Assembly: GCA_030550395.1 (NCBI GenBank)
Contig: JAUQPL010000013.1
Span: 1 to 57,171 of the forward strand
Reading direction: 5' to 3'
Origin: Bacteroidota bacterium
Lineage (GTDB): Bacteria; Bacteroidota; Ignavibacteria; Kapaibacteriales; HRBIN21
Length of the DNA: 57,171 bases
Every line of letters begins with the position of its first letter. Positions within the stretch are counted from its first letter, which is position 1. Positions 46,876 through 56,865 of the stretch are shown piece by piece. The notes below the pieces were generated by a model, which saw only the letters and a program-made list of their open reading frames with translations, had not been told where the DNA came from and searched no databases. The position numbers and the translations under genes are program-made.

Positions 46876-46897
46876 GCTGCTTCAGTTTCTCCACGGA

Positions 46898-48010
46898 GTG
46901 CCGATATACCTGTCTGCCAGGACGCAAGCTGTGTGTAGGATGCACATTGGCTCAGAAATCCCGGAGGTGGAAGGCGGGAAGGGCTGGAAGGGGTTCCCTG
47001 GTTCAGAGAGACGGGGACGCTCACTGTCAGTAGGAGCAAGTGATCCCTTCGCTCAAGCCTTAGCATACTGCCTGTCCTGTGGTTTTTCACCGCATGTTCA
47101 GCTCTTGGAGAATACCGGTGAAGGTACCCCGGGAGGGGATCAAGGGTCCTTAGGAGAAGTGGAATCTAGGACCGAACGAGTCCGATGGAGGCTTCCTTCG
47201 CCTCCTCTGGTCCTAGGAGGGACGATGGGGAAGGAGGATACCTGCGGACAGGAGACGGCCTTCGGCGTGCTGTTGATTCCTGTTGCGGATGGGCAGCGGA
47301 TAGGACAGAACCTGCCTGCTGGGATATCCGTGGCTAAGGGGAAATCGTTCGGAGAGACGGGATCCAGCGATACAGGATGGCCTTCCCTGTTGCCGGTGTC
47401 CCTATGGGAAGGGCACCAAGGTGAGAAGCCGCAAGGGGGGACTTCCCCTGCTGCCATTTTGGGGAAAGAGATGGCGGTAGAGGTCCCAGATCCTACAGCC
47501 CGGGAAAGCTCCCTGGGAGTGACGGATAACCAATTCTCCATAGGGCCTGGGACATTGACTGGATGGCATCCCGAGGGATTGAGGTCCACCCAGCGGGTGC
47601 AGGAAGGGGTAGAGGTGCAGCAACTTCGGATACTGTTCGTGCAAGCAATGGAACAGGCTCTCCGAGCGCGTGGAGAACTGCCGACGGTGGCTTATGCGCG
47701 GGTAGAAGTCCCAGCGTGGGGATGGATCGGGCTAACCATTGCTATCAACGGCGGGCAGGTGTCCATCCGAGTGGAGAGCCAATCTTCCGAGGTCGGGCAC
47801 CAATTAGTGGCGGCGGCTGAAGAACTGCAGCGGATGTTGAGTGAGCGGCATCTTCGGCTCACCGAGTTTTCTGTTCGGACATCGGAGGCGATGACCTCTG
47901 GCGGCTCTTGGCAAATGTGGCGGCAAGCCGATAGAAGAGCTTACCGTGAGCGGAAGTGCTTCGTCAGCTCCTTCCGTTGGTATCGGACGCATCCATTGGC
48001 GGTGGTGTAA
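46898..48010 (+). CDS. FliK-like flagellar hook-length control protein
   Basis: The roughly 370-residue product has a long low-complexity, Gly/Pro/Glu-rich N-terminal two thirds. The compact C-terminal domain (about residues 265-335: ARVEVPAWGWIGLTIAI, GGQVSIRVESQS, then LQRMLSERHLRLTEFSV) has the strand-helix pattern of the FliK/Flg_hook C-terminal domain, which switches export from hook to filament. The position directly before flgD and flgE supports this. The start is GTG 46898 or ATG 46940. Assignment rests on domain pattern plus context. Confidence 0.6.
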   Translation: MPIYLSARTQAVCRMHIGSEIPEVEGGKGWKGFPGSERRGRSLSVGASDPFAQALAYCLSCGFSPHVQLLENTGEGTPGGDQGSLGEVESRTERVRWRLPSPPLVLGGTMGKEDTCGQETAFGVLLIPVADGQRIGQNLPAGISVAKGKSFGETGSSDTGWPSLLPVSLWEGHQGEKPQGGTSPAAILGKEMAVEVPDPTARESSLGVTDNQFSIGPGTLTGWHPEGLRSTQRVQEGVEVQQLRILFVQAMEQALRARGELPTVAYARVEVPAWGWIGLTIAINGGQVSIRVESQSSEVGHQLVAAAEELQRMLSERHLRLTEFSVRTSEAMTSGGSWQMWRQADRRAYRERKCFVSSFRWYRTHPLAVV

Positions 48011-48028
48011 GTATCCATCGGGGATGCA

Positions 48029-48721
48029 ATGTCAGGGACAGTTGGAGCGCTCTCGGCATTGACAGCCCACGCTTTGGGGTATCAGCCCGGTGCAAAGGGG
48101 AGCGCCTCCGCGCCGGAGCGAGAGTATTTCCTGCGGCTCCTCGTTGCTCAGTTGCGAACTCAGAATCCTCTCCGCCCATATGAGGGGCAGGAATTTGCCG
48201 TGCAGTTGGCCATCTTCTCCCAAGTGGAACAGCTTGTAGCCATGCGGCAGTTGCTGGAGGTACAGCTTGGTCAGTTCTCAGGGCTCATGGAGACCATGGG
48301 AAATGCCTCTGCTCCCGCCTTGGTCGGGACGTTTGCCCGGGCGGAGAGCTCTATGGTATGGCTTCCCGCAGACGGAGGTGTACAGTTCGGCTATGAGCTC
48401 CCGGAGGCAGCGGAGGAGGTGCGGGTTGAGATCCTTACACCGGCGGGCGAGACCGTCCGTGTGTTAGAGTTCCACCAAGTGCGAGCAGGGGTCCACACTG
48501 TAGAGTGGGACGGGCGGACGGCATCCGGTGAGCGATTGCCAGCAGGGCGATACGCTGTGCGGATTATCGCTAAGGATGGGGCGCAGCAGAGTAGAGAGGT
48601 CATCCCCTTTGTTGAGGGAATCGTTGAAGCTGTGCGCTTTACGGAAGGCGGAGCCTTTGTAATTATCAACGGAGTTGAGGTTCCGCTGGTTGCTGTTCGG
48701 GAAATACGCAAGCGTCCGTAA
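48029..48721 (+). CDS. flgD: Flagellar hook-capping protein FlgD
   Basis: The 230-residue protein has the FlgD N-terminal signature FLRLLVAQLRTQNPLRP, followed by EFAVQLAIFSQVEQL. The C-terminal half (YELPEAAEEVRVEILTPAGE, GVHTVEWDGRTASGERLPAG) is the FlgD Ig-like/FLG-D domain. It caps the growing hook and guides FlgE subunits. The fliK-like gene precedes it and flgE follows after 24 bases. Confidence 0.92.
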   Translation: MSGTVGALSALTAHALGYQPGAKGSASAPEREYFLRLLVAQLRTQNPLRPYEGQEFAVQLAIFSQVEQLVAMRQLLEVQLGQFSGLMETMGNASAPALVGTFARAESSMVWLPADGGVQFGYELPEAAEEVRVEILTPAGETVRVLEFHQVRAGVHTVEWDGRTASGERLPAGRYAVRIIAKDGAQQSREVIPFVEGIVEAVRFTEGGAFVIINGVEVPLVAVREIRKRP

Positions 48722-48745
48722 GTCTCAGTAGTCGGAGGGAAAGTT

Positions 48746-50062
48746 ATGGCGTTGGCACGGTCTCTGAGCACAGCGCAGAGCTCTCTTCGGGCACATCAGC
48801 AGAGGCTTGATCTGATTGCTGCCAATGTAGCCAACGTTAACACTATCGGTTACAAGGCAAGCCGGGCGCGCTTTGCTGAATACTTCGCTCAACGTCTCGG
48901 TCTTGGAACAATGCCGCTTGGAGTCAGCGGAGGAATGGACCCGCTCCAGGTTGGCTTGGGAGTGCGTTTGGCGGCGGTGGTGACGGATATGTCCCAGGGG
49001 GCGTTAACAGTGACGGAGAGACCCTTGGATGTAGCTCTCCGGGGAGAGGGATTTTTCGTATTACAGCTCAATGGGCAGCAGCGTTATACCCGTGCGGGCT
49101 CCTTCACCGTAGACGCTCAAGGGAGGATAGTGGATACGGCAACGGGGGCACTCGTGCAGGGATACAACCTCCTCTTGGATCCGAGTGGACGTCCGATTCG
49201 GGATAGCTCCGGAAACTTCTTACTTTCCCGTCGCATAGAAGCGCTTCGTATCCCACCGGAATTGCGCTCGCCAGCGCACCAAACAGAGCGCGTACGGTTA
49301 GCGGGAAACTTAAGCGCGGAAATGGGTGATGGCGAAAGCATCGCCACGAGTATCCTAGTCTACGATGCGCGCGGCGCTACCCATGTATTGCGGCTAGAAT
49401 TTCGGAAGACAAGCACGCCGAATGAGTATGAGCTCAGTATGACCATTGATGGGCAGACCGTTGCCCTGCCAGCGGGCACTTCTACCGTGCAGTTCGGCAG
49501 TGATGGGGTCCTGGAATCTCCGCTCTCGCTCACGATTCCTGCTTCGGAACTTAATACGGCTCTGGGGGGGAGCTCACCGGTGTTTGACCCCTCCAAGTCG
49601 CTCACAATTGAGTTGGCACCCTCGGACAACCGATTAGCAGGAATTACCCACATGGCCGGACAGAGTGCGGTGACCGCTGTGGAACAGGATGGATATGGAG
49701 CCGGGGAGCTTGTTGGACTTCGCGTGGATGCAACGGGGAAGCTGGTCGGCATCTTCAGCAACGGGCGGACGGAAGTAGTAGCACAGCTGGTGATCGCGAA
49801 GTTCCCCAACCCCGGTGGGCTCTTACGAGAAGGGGATTCTCTCTTTGCCACTTCGCCTAACAGCGGCGCTCCAATCCTGGGAACAGCCGGTGAGATATTC
49901 CCCAGTACGCAGATTATCGCGGGAGCCCTGGAGGAAGCGAACGTAGACTTAAGCACAGAGTTTACAGAGCTTATCACAACGCAGCGCGGGTTTGAGGCTG
50001 CCGCGCGTATCGTGTCGGTGAGCGACCAGATATTAGCGGAGCTAACGGCGCTGAAGCGCTAA
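48746..50062 (+). CDS. flgE: Flagellar hook protein FlgE
   Basis: The 438-residue protein starts ALARSLSTAQSSLRAHQQRL and has the rod/hook motif IAANVANVNTIGYKASRARF, then the flagellar domain (LDVALRGEGFFVLQ, YTRAGSFTVDAQGRIVD, QGYNLLLDPSGRP). The C-terminal helix VDLSTEFTELITTQRGFEAA resembles FlgE/FlgG ends. The length and the large middle domain favour FlgE over FlgG. A GGAGGG ribosome site is seven bases before ATG 48746. It ends two bases from the convergent T9SS gene. Confidence 0.93.
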   Translation: MALARSLSTAQSSLRAHQQRLDLIAANVANVNTIGYKASRARFAEYFAQRLGLGTMPLGVSGGMDPLQVGLGVRLAAVVTDMSQGALTVTERPLDVALRGEGFFVLQLNGQQRYTRAGSFTVDAQGRIVDTATGALVQGYNLLLDPSGRPIRDSSGNFLLSRRIEALRIPPELRSPAHQTERVRLAGNLSAEMGDGESIATSILVYDARGATHVLRLEFRKTSTPNEYELSMTIDGQTVALPAGTSTVQFGSDGVLESPLSLTIPASELNTALGGSSPVFDPSKSLTIELAPSDNRLAGITHMAGQSAVTAVEQDGYGAGELVGLRVDATGKLVGIFSNGRTEVVAQLVIAKFPNPGGLLREGDSLFATSPNSGAPILGTAGEIFPSTQIIAGALEEANVDLSTEFTELITTQRGFEAAARIVSVSDQILAELTALKR

Positions 50063-50063
50063 G

Positions 50064-51377
50064 TTATGGCTGAAGGGGACCCTGCAGGGTAGCGGCTCCG
50101 ACGGTAATGAGGGCATCGTAGCCTCCTTGGTCGGGGAAGCGGTAGTATACGAATGCCCAGAAGGAAATACGGCTCCCGGTGGTATTGCCTTCCCATTCCT
50201 CAAAGGAGAGCGACTCCATGGTGCCGGTGTCTGCGTTGAGGTGCCCGGTGGCGTACAGGTAATTATGGCGCCCACGGCGCACGAGCTGCCGTAGGCGGTA
50301 GAGACGTTCCTCTGGATCATAGGTCAGGCGCCACTCTGGCGAGGCTTTCCAATTGTTGAAGGAGCCGACAGCGAAGACATCCTCCGCAAGCGGAGGTGCT
50401 CCTTCAGGGTCCAGAATGAATTCGACAGGGACGTAGTCTTGGAGGTACGGAGGGAGGAAAGCTGTTCGAGCGGCGCCATCATCGGCCCATTCAGAAAAGC
50501 TCCCGTTGCGTCGCAGGTCTGCCAGTGGGAAGCGGATAGGCGAGGGGGCATTCGGGGGAAAAAGCGCGGGATTGCTGAGATCGAGTACACGGTATTCGTT
50601 CTGTGCTGGAAGTCGCTCGGCTCGGAAGATTTTTATCCCCGGAAGCATGCCGGAGATGCTCTTCCCATACGGTTGCCGGTAAAGGCGCTCTGCTGCAACC
50701 CCTAAGGAAGGCTCGTGGGAGACGATATAGGGCTCAAACCAACGGTGATTGCGGTAGAACACCACCGTCTGAACCCGCTCATCGATGGCAAGAGTAGGAG
50801 GGAGCTGTACCCATGCTTCCACCGTTACAGCGGCGGGGCTTATACCAGGCTTAGAGGCGTAAAGGTCGCTGTAGACCACGACGCGACAGCTTCCTTCAGG
50901 GCGTACGGCGAAAAACCGTGCTTCTGCCAGGAGATGTTCCGGGTTGGCAAGCTCATACAACTGTAGCTTCCAGTTGCCGGCATAAGCGATGGTAACCTGG
51001 GGATTAGGAATCCGCAGTCGCCCTCGGTAGGTGTAGTAGCGGGAATTGACGGTTGCTGGCTCCCAGGAGAACAGCGTTGTTCGGGTTAATCCGACAGTGA
51101 GGAACACATTGTGGCTCTCGCTCCAATCGGGGCGGCAATGAATAAAGCGGGCTTCCAGAGCAGGGGGAACAGAGGCGTCGACTTCTACCTCTAACGTCAC
51201 AAATGGATAGCCGAGCACAGGGACAGGGGTGACCGCTTCCGGGTTGAGGAGGAGGATAGGAGGGGCGGTCTCATCTTCAGCACCGTAGAGCCGGATGTTC
51301 CGGATGAACCACGGACGTTGCTCTGCCACAGCGGTAATGCAACACCATAAGAGAAGTGCGGCGACATACGGATTCAT
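50064..51377 (-). CDS. Type IX secretion system plug-like protein (DUF5103)
   Basis: The 437-residue protein has a signal peptide and the DUF5103 layout: an N-terminal beta domain (IRNIRLYGAEDETAPPILLL, RFIHCRPDWSESHNVFL, YTYRGRLRIPNPQVTIAYAG) and the C-terminal block HNYLYATGHLNADTGT, FEEWEGNTTGS and FVYYRFPDQGGYDALI. This family includes the Plug protein that closes the SprA translocon of the T9SS. It agrees with the T9SS-sorted proteins in this window. It is last in a leftward three-gene unit and overlaps the barrel gene by 4 bases. Confidence 0.75.
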   Translation of the reverse strand: MNPYVAALLLWCCITAVAEQRPWFIRNIRLYGAEDETAPPILLLNPEAVTPVPVLGYPFVTLEVEVDASVPPALEARFIHCRPDWSESHNVFLTVGLTRTTLFSWEPATVNSRYYTYRGRLRIPNPQVTIAYAGNWKLQLYELANPEHLLAEARFFAVRPEGSCRVVVYSDLYASKPGISPAAVTVEAWVQLPPTLAIDERVQTVVFYRNHRWFEPYIVSHEPSLGVAAERLYRQPYGKSISGMLPGIKIFRAERLPAQNEYRVLDLSNPALFPPNAPSPIRFPLADLRRNGSFSEWADDGAARTAFLPPYLQDYVPVEFILDPEGAPPLAEDVFAVGSFNNWKASPEWRLTYDPEERLYRLRQLVRRGRHNYLYATGHLNADTGTMESLSFEEWEGNTTGSRISFWAFVYYRFPDQGGYDALITVGAATLQGPLQP

Positions 51378-52192
51378 GGACTTTTCCCGGGCTGAAGGGG
51401 AGAGGGCATCTCAAGCGGGGCGTAGACAAGGCTTAAGGTGAAAGCGATTCTATGTGCTCGCCATGGAACGCCGGAGGCAAGGCGGGTTAGCCCTATCCAA
51501 CCCATCACAGATGGCTGGAGGGCGATATACTGACGTGCTACGATCGGCAGGAGGTATCGCATGCCCAACCCAATAGCGAAGGACACCGGGGCTCCATTCG
51601 GGATGTTTCCCGAGCGCTCATTGCGTGTCCGTGTGCCTGTATCGGAAAAGTATCCGTAGGCCGGTTCCACAAGGCGCTCCCGTTGGGAAAACGAAAACCC
51701 CAAAACCCATCCCGTCTGAAGACCGAAGCGGAATTGCCACTGGGGCAATGTTGCAATCGGTGTATATCCGAACAGGACCTGAGTTTCCAGAGTGCTTCGG
51801 GTAATGGAGAGCTCATGCTCGAAGGTGCCTGGCGCAGACTCTCCGGTTAGAGTGGTTACAACTGTGCGCTCCTGCTGCAGGAAGGTAACGCTCTGTCGGT
51901 GATAGCTTGCTTCCAAAAGGAGGCGTAGGCGCGAAGCAAGGGGGAACCCGTCGTATGTTACACTCACTCCCCACCCTGTGCCTATGGCTCCTTCAAAGCC
52001 GGGACAGCAGTTCGGAATGGTGGGCGAGACAGTCCGGAAATTTGCCGTGTGGGCTTCAATGTTCATGCCCACACCGGCGCCGACGCTATACTGCGGCTTC
52101 GCACTCGGTGGGAGCACGCTGCAGAGCAGCCCCATGAAGAAGTATGCCCACACCATCAGTCGTCTCCCGCTATGGAACGTGCTGGAAGACAA
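51374..52192 (-). CDS. Outer-membrane beta-barrel protein
   Basis: The roughly 272-residue product has a signal peptide best seen from an internal ATG at 52159 (VWAYFFMGLLCSVLPPSA). Alternating strands with aromatic girdles follow (YSVGAGVGMNIEAHT, LRLLLEASYHR, QWQFRFGLQTGWVLGFSF, FAIGLGMRYLLPIVA) and an end (IAFTLSLVYAPL) typical of PorT/OmpA-like barrels. No specific family is recognised. It lies between the large secreted repeat protein and the T9SS plug-like gene and overlaps both, so it may belong to the secretion or surface-attachment apparatus. Confidence 0.7.
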   Translation of the reverse strand: MSSSTFHSGRRLMVWAYFFMGLLCSVLPPSAKPQYSVGAGVGMNIEAHTANFRTVSPTIPNCCPGFEGAIGTGWGVSVTYDGFPLASRLRLLLEASYHRQSVTFLQQERTVVTTLTGESAPGTFEHELSITRSTLETQVLFGYTPIATLPQWQFRFGLQTGWVLGFSFSQRERLVEPAYGYFSDTGTRTRNERSGNIPNGAPVSFAIGLGMRYLLPIVARQYIALQPSVMGWIGLTRLASGVPWRAHRIAFTLSLVYAPLEMPSPLQPGKSP

Positions 52193-55100
52193 TAGCGAGC
52201 CGCTGCGAGGGGGTCTGCAACACCAGCAGGTATGTCCCGGCTGGAAGCTCCTTTAGCGTCAGCGCTTCTTCGTATACCCCTGGGGAGACTACCCGTTCAA
52301 CCAAGCGGAGTAGCTCTTGTCCGTAGAGATTCCATAAAGACACCCGCACCAGGCCTGTCTCCGCCGTACCATACCGCAGAGTTGCGGATGTAGGCGCTGG
52401 ATTGGGCAGGAGAGTAAGGAGCGCTGTCGCAGCTGTGGGGACGAACAGACGGTCACCCCCTTCACGGCAGATGTCCACCCGGAAGGTGTCCGTGACGATC
52501 TCTGTCGGTGGGGAAGTTCCATCCCAGCTCAGCTGCTCCAGAATCAAGGGCGTACGGTCCCGGTCGCCGAGCATTACGCGGAAGCGCAAAGTTGTCAGGG
52601 AAACCTCGCCCGGAGGTAAGCCCGTCGTGGAAAAGCTCAAGGGAATGATCCTCCAGCCCTGGGAAAGAGTCCCGACAGGGGTTGGAGGCAGAGGTTCCAA
52701 TAACTGTGCCCAGTACCGAAGGTGGAGTCGTAGACCCGTTGCAGCTATCCCCGTTGAGGGAATCCGCAGGAGGAGTGGCAGTTCGACGAGGGCCCCGGGT
52801 TGAGCTTGTCCACCACGGAGACGAATCCCAACGATCTCCGCCGGGTGGGTGCGCACGTAGTCGTAGGGGTCAGATTCGGTTGAGCAACCGTCGTGGGTAA
52901 CCCGCACACGGTAGCGTCCGCTTTGGGGCGGAACGAATCGCTGACCCGTTGCCCCGGCAATGGGAGCGCCAGTGCTGTCCAACCACTGGTTCCCAGTCGC
53001 AGAGCTGGAAACCAAAGTATCCCCCTCTTGGGTGATAGTGGGCTTTGGAGGACGAGGCAGAACGGTCACAAGGAGGCTGTCGGAGCGAGTTCGTCCACAC
53101 CGATTAGAGGCAACGACCCAGTACGTACCAGCCGTGGAAACAACAACCGTGGAGCGGTCACGGGCAAACAGGGTATCATTCCGATACCATTCGTACTGCA
53201 CATCCGGCTGGGGAGCGACCGAAAAGCGTACGGAGTCCCCTTCACATAACGGGAGCGAACCCTCAACGCGAATCCGTGGTGCCTCCGGTGGGGCGGTGAT
53301 GGTGACGGTTACAGAGTCCGACACAGCTTCTCCACATGGGCTGGATAGCCGTACCCAGTACGTTCCCGGCAAACGAACGGTGACAGTGGAGGTATCTGCC
53401 CCGATGGGGGCTCCGTTCCGGTACCACGTGTACCGAGCACCAGCAACAGCTTCAACCCAGAGCAGGAGAGTATCCCCTTCGCAAAGTTCGGGGGTTCCAG
53501 CCACCTGTATCTTGGGGGGTGAGAGTGTGTCGAGAGTGCGGATAACGGCGCTGTCGAGCGAACGAGCCCGCCCGCATGGAGTAATGACCTCTACGGTGTA
53601 CGTCCCCGCTTGTCGGACGACGTAGCGCGGGGAGGTTGTGTCCACCAATTGTCCATCCCGATACCAGTGGTAGCGAGCATGGGGTTGCTCGGGAATGGTC
53701 AGCACTGTGCTATCGCCGGAGCAGAGCACGACCCCGCCTTCTATGCTTAGACGAGGTGGATAGGGGCGTGGAAGGACTTCAATCAAGACGCTATCCGACC
53801 GTGCACGACCGCAGGTGTTTATGACCTCAACACTGTACCATCCAGGGGTCCGCACCGTATATGCCCACGCTTGCGCATTGCGCAGTATGAGCAGGCCGTT
53901 GCGGTACCAGAGATATTCCTGTACGGTCGGTTGCTGCTGGGTCTGGAGGCGAGCGCTGTCCCCTTGGCAGAAGAGGCGGCTCCCAATGATATCCAGGGTG
54001 GGCTTCTGGAGCGGCTCGTCCACGAGAATCCGGACGGTATCGCGTGCCCATGCTATCCCGCATTGGTTTTCAACCGCCAGGGTGTACGCTCCCGCTTGGT
54101 GGACCACGATGGCCGGACTGTTTGTCCCAATCGGCTGTCCGTCGTGGTACCAGTGGTACGTGACATCGGGCTGGGGCTGAGTAGACAGTGTGACACTGTC
54201 TCCGCGGCAGAAGCGAAGAGGTCCTGAGGCGGTGATGGATGGTCTGGTAGGGGGAGCGCCAGCGGTGAGAATCACCTCCTTCTGCGCCGTTGCCGTACCA
54301 CATGGAGTCTGCACCTCAACGGTATAACGCCCCGGCTGTCGGACAACCAGGGTAGGAGCATTGACGCCGCTGATGGCAATATTGTTCCGACGCCATCGGT
54401 AGGTTGCCATTTCCTCCGGCTCTATCTGGAGAATGGCGCTATCCCCGGGACAGAGGAGGGTGTCGGGAGTTACGGTAATAACGGGAGGTTTCGGGGGACG
54501 GAGGATTGTCAGTGTGTCGGTTGCTTCTCCGACAGTGACAGGACTGGAGCCAATGATCCGAATCCGATAGCGCCTACCGGCAGGAATTGTATCGGGAATT
54601 CGGGCAACAATCCGTCCGGAAGTTTGACCGGCAAGCTCTCCGATAAGGGTGGACCTGGCGAAATCGCCGGAGGAATCGGACAGAACGGCCGTGAAGCTGT
54701 TGTCGCTGAAGAAGGAGCCGGTAACGGTAAACTCTATCGTCACCGTGTCGCCAGCGCAGAGCGGGCTTCGGAGGGCTCGGCACCGGATTGTCTCCCGTTC
54801 GAATCGGGTCAGTACAGCATCGGAGGAACCCTGGAGCTGCCCTTGGAAGGCACTGCGTATGGGGTAATCCCCACTCGTTGTGGAGCCGCATGCGTAGAAG
54901 CTGATACCGGTGTCTGCGGCAACGCTGTAGAAGACTTCGTATCCGCTCCCTCCGAAGGGTGTGGACCATTGGAGGGTGCCGACGTAGTGCAGTAGCACAA
55001 GAAAGGCATCGCCGCTGCCCATATACGGTTGCAAGGAGAACCAGCGCGGAAAGTTTGAGCTGTAAGTGTAGCCACAGGCAAGAACCCAGCGGTAGGCGGT

Positions 55101-56855
55101 GACGGCAACCCCACGAATCTCATCCATTCCGCTTCCGCCATAGAAGGTTCCCCACAGAAGGCGCCCAGCGCTGTCCAGGTACGTTAGGAAGGCATCCAAA
55201 GCGGCCGAGCGCCGAGGCTGGATGGCATTGAGCAGGGGGATTGTGTCGCTTAGCGAAGCTCCTCCGAAGACAACGGCGTTCTGATATCCCACGGCAACGG
55301 CGTTGGCAACATCCTGCCGATTCCCACCGTAGTAGGTCGCCCAGAGAAGCCCTCCAGTTCCGCTGAGCTTGAGGACAAAGGCATCGGAGAGTCCTCCAGC
55401 AAAATTGGGCTGAAGGGCGTTTTGTACGGGGAAGTTGGCACTAGAGGTTATCCCGACACCGATGACGGCACCCGTGCTATCGGCGCAGATTCCCCGCAGA
55501 TCGTCTTCGCCAGAGCCACCGTAGTATGTTGCCCAAGTTCGTTGACCGTTGGCGGTGAACTTCAGGAGGAAAACGTCTAACGTCCCTCCGGCATGAGAAC
55601 TTTGGACAGCGTTGGCAATGGGGAAATCCCTACTACTGGTGGAACCGCCGACGAACAGGGCATTTCCGGAGGAGGTGTAGGCAGTGCTGTAAGCAATTTC
55701 TGCCCCCGTGCCGCCGTAGTACGTCGCCCATTGGCGTTGCCCATTAGCATTGAGCCGCACAAGGAAGGCATCCGATGGACCTGCAAGTGAGCTTTGGAAA
55801 GCATTCTGCGTTGGGAAGTTCGGGCTGCTCGTAGTACCAACGATGACGCTATTGCCGTTGGCATCACAAGCAATTCCGTAGGCTACCTCCACGCTGTCGC
55901 CCCCGTAGTACGTTGCCCACAGGGGCTGCCCTGCAGAGGAAAACTTCACGATAACGGCGTCAGAAGCAACCGTCGTTGCCAACGTTGATTGGAGGGCATT
56001 GCGGACGGGGAAATTCGGACTTATACTCCAGCCAGCTGCGTAGGCATTTCCTTGGCGGTCTGTTGCCACGGATAGGAACTCCTCAGCGAGGCTACCGCCG
56101 TAATACGTCGCCCACATAACTCCTGGGTCAAAGAGCAGAGGGACACCGGGGATGGCATCAGGCACGGTGAAGGAAAGGGTATCTCCCCTCAGCCGGTAGG
56201 CACCCGATAGAATACGCCCCTGTTGGACAACCACAGGGGGTAATTCCCGGAGCTCCCCTGCCGAGGTTATCACACGGAGAGAGCCATCGTTTTCTTGGAA
56301 AAGCCGCTCTGCACCGACATAGCGGAAGCGGACACCGGCCAATGCCTCTGCTCGGTGAGCGATGAGATCATACTTGAATCCATCCGTTCCGGACCACGTC
56401 AGCCGCAAGTCAACCTCTGGGAAAACACCTTGGAGTATGAGGGAACGGTATGCCTGGATGCTGGAAAAGGTGCCGTGGGGATAGTAATAGATGCGCCGGA
56501 AGTGGCTCGGTTCTTGGGGCTTCCAGTGGAAGAACCTGTTTGCGCCGATCCACTCTATGTCCACTCGCCGAAGGAGTAGGCGAAGGCGGTGGGGCCCTGT
56601 GCGGGAGAGAAAATCGCTACGGTCGTAATCCGCTCCGCCCTGAGGGTGCAGCTCCGGCAGGGACTGCACGAATACATAGCTGAGCCCCGAAGGGCGCACG
56701 AAGAGCAGAAAGTTCGGCGTTTCAGCAACAAAGAGGACCTCGGGACATGGGGTGCCGTGGGTGTCTCGAAGCTGACCGATGTTTTGCCAGAAACCCGCTG
56801 CCGTGCAGAGAACAGCTGTCCATGTAAAAACCCCTATTACCCGCGTAACGAGCAT
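52170..56855 (-). CDS. Giant secreted protein: SBBP propeller, Ig-like repeats, T9SS tail
   Basis: The roughly 1561-residue product starts with a signal peptide (VTRVIGVFTWTAVLCTAAG). Residues up to about 265 form a beta domain. Seven SBBP-type repeats of about 55-65 residues follow, each opening with WATYYGG or a variant. Next come seven Ig/PKD-like repeats of about 80 residues; the first six share C.GDS near the start, a central W.RNG-type turn and a closing CG, probably a disulfide pair, and the seventh lacks C.GDS. The C terminus (LLTLLPNPAPTSATLRYG to GTYLLVLQ) is a T9SS sorting domain. It is probably a cell-surface adhesin or binding protein. ATG 56855 is favoured by the signal peptide and by a TATGTTTG box upstream. 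Confidence 0.88.
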   Translation of the reverse strand: MLVTRVIGVFTWTAVLCTAAGFWQNIGQLRDTHGTPCPEVLFVAETPNFLLFVRPSGLSYVFVQSLPELHPQGGADYDRSDFLSRTGPHRLRLLLRRVDIEWIGANRFFHWKPQEPSHFRRIYYYPHGTFSSIQAYRSLILQGVFPEVDLRLTWSGTDGFKYDLIAHRAEALAGVRFRYVGAERLFQENDGSLRVITSAGELRELPPVVVQQGRILSGAYRLRGDTLSFTVPDAIPGVPLLFDPGVMWATYYGGSLAEEFLSVATDRQGNAYAAGWSISPNFPVRNALQSTLATTVASDAVIVKFSSAGQPLWATYYGGDSVEVAYGIACDANGNSVIVGTTSSPNFPTQNAFQSSLAGPSDAFLVRLNANGQRQWATYYGGTGAEIAYSTAYTSSGNALFVGGSTSSRDFPIANAVQSSHAGGTLDVFLLKFTANGQRTWATYYGGSGEDDLRGICADSTGAVIGVGITSSANFPVQNALQPNFAGGLSDAFVLKLSGTGGLLWATYYGGNRQDVANAVAVGYQNAVVFGGASLSDTIPLLNAIQPRRSAALDAFLTYLDSAGRLLWGTFYGGSGMDEIRGVAVTAYRWVLACGYTYSSNFPRWFSLQPYMGSGDAFLVLLHYVGTLQWSTPFGGSGYEVFYSVAADTGISFYACGSTTSGDYPIRSAFQGQLQGSSDAVLTRFERETIRCRALRSPLCAGDTVTIEFTVTGSFFSDNSFTAVLSDSSGDFARSTLIGELAGQTSGRIVARIPDTIPAGRRYRIRIIGSSPVTVGEATDTLTILRPPKPPVITVTPDTLLCPGDSAILQIEPEEMATYRWRRNNIAISGVNAPTLVVRQPGRYTVEVQTPCGTATAQKEVILTAGAPPTRPSITASGPLRFCRGDSVTLSTQPQPDVTYHWYHDGQPIGTNSPAIVVHQAGAYTLAVENQCGIAWARDTVRILVDEPLQKPTLDIIGSRLFCQGDSARLQTQQQPTVQEYLWYRNGLLILRNAQAWAYTVRTPGWYSVEVINTCGRARSDSVLIEVLPRPYPPRLSIEGGVVLCSGDSTVLTIPEQPHARYHWYRDGQLVDTTSPRYVVRQAGTYTVEVITPCGRARSLDSAVIRTLDTLSPPKIQVAGTPELCEGDTLLLWVEAVAGARYTWYRNGAPIGADTSTVTVRLPGTYWVRLSSPCGEAVSDSVTVTITAPPEAPRIRVEGSLPLCEGDSVRFSVAPQPDVQYEWYRNDTLFARDRSTVVVSTAGTYWVVASNRCGRTRSDSLLVTVLPRPPKPTITQEGDTLVSSSATGNQWLDSTGAPIAGATGQRFVPPQSGRYRVRVTHDGCSTESDPYDYVRTHPAEIVGIRLRGGQAQPGALVELPLLLRIPSTGIAATGLRLHLRYWAQLLEPLPPTPVGTLSQGWRIIPLSFSTTGLPPGEVSLTTLRFRVMLGDRDRTPLILEQLSWDGTSPPTEIVTDTFRVDICREGGDRLFVPTAATALLTLLPNPAPTSATLRYGTAETGLVRVSLWNLYGQELLRLVERVVSPGVYEEALTLKELPAGTYLLVLQTPSQRLAIVFQHVP

Positions 56856-56865
56856 GGCGGAGCAG

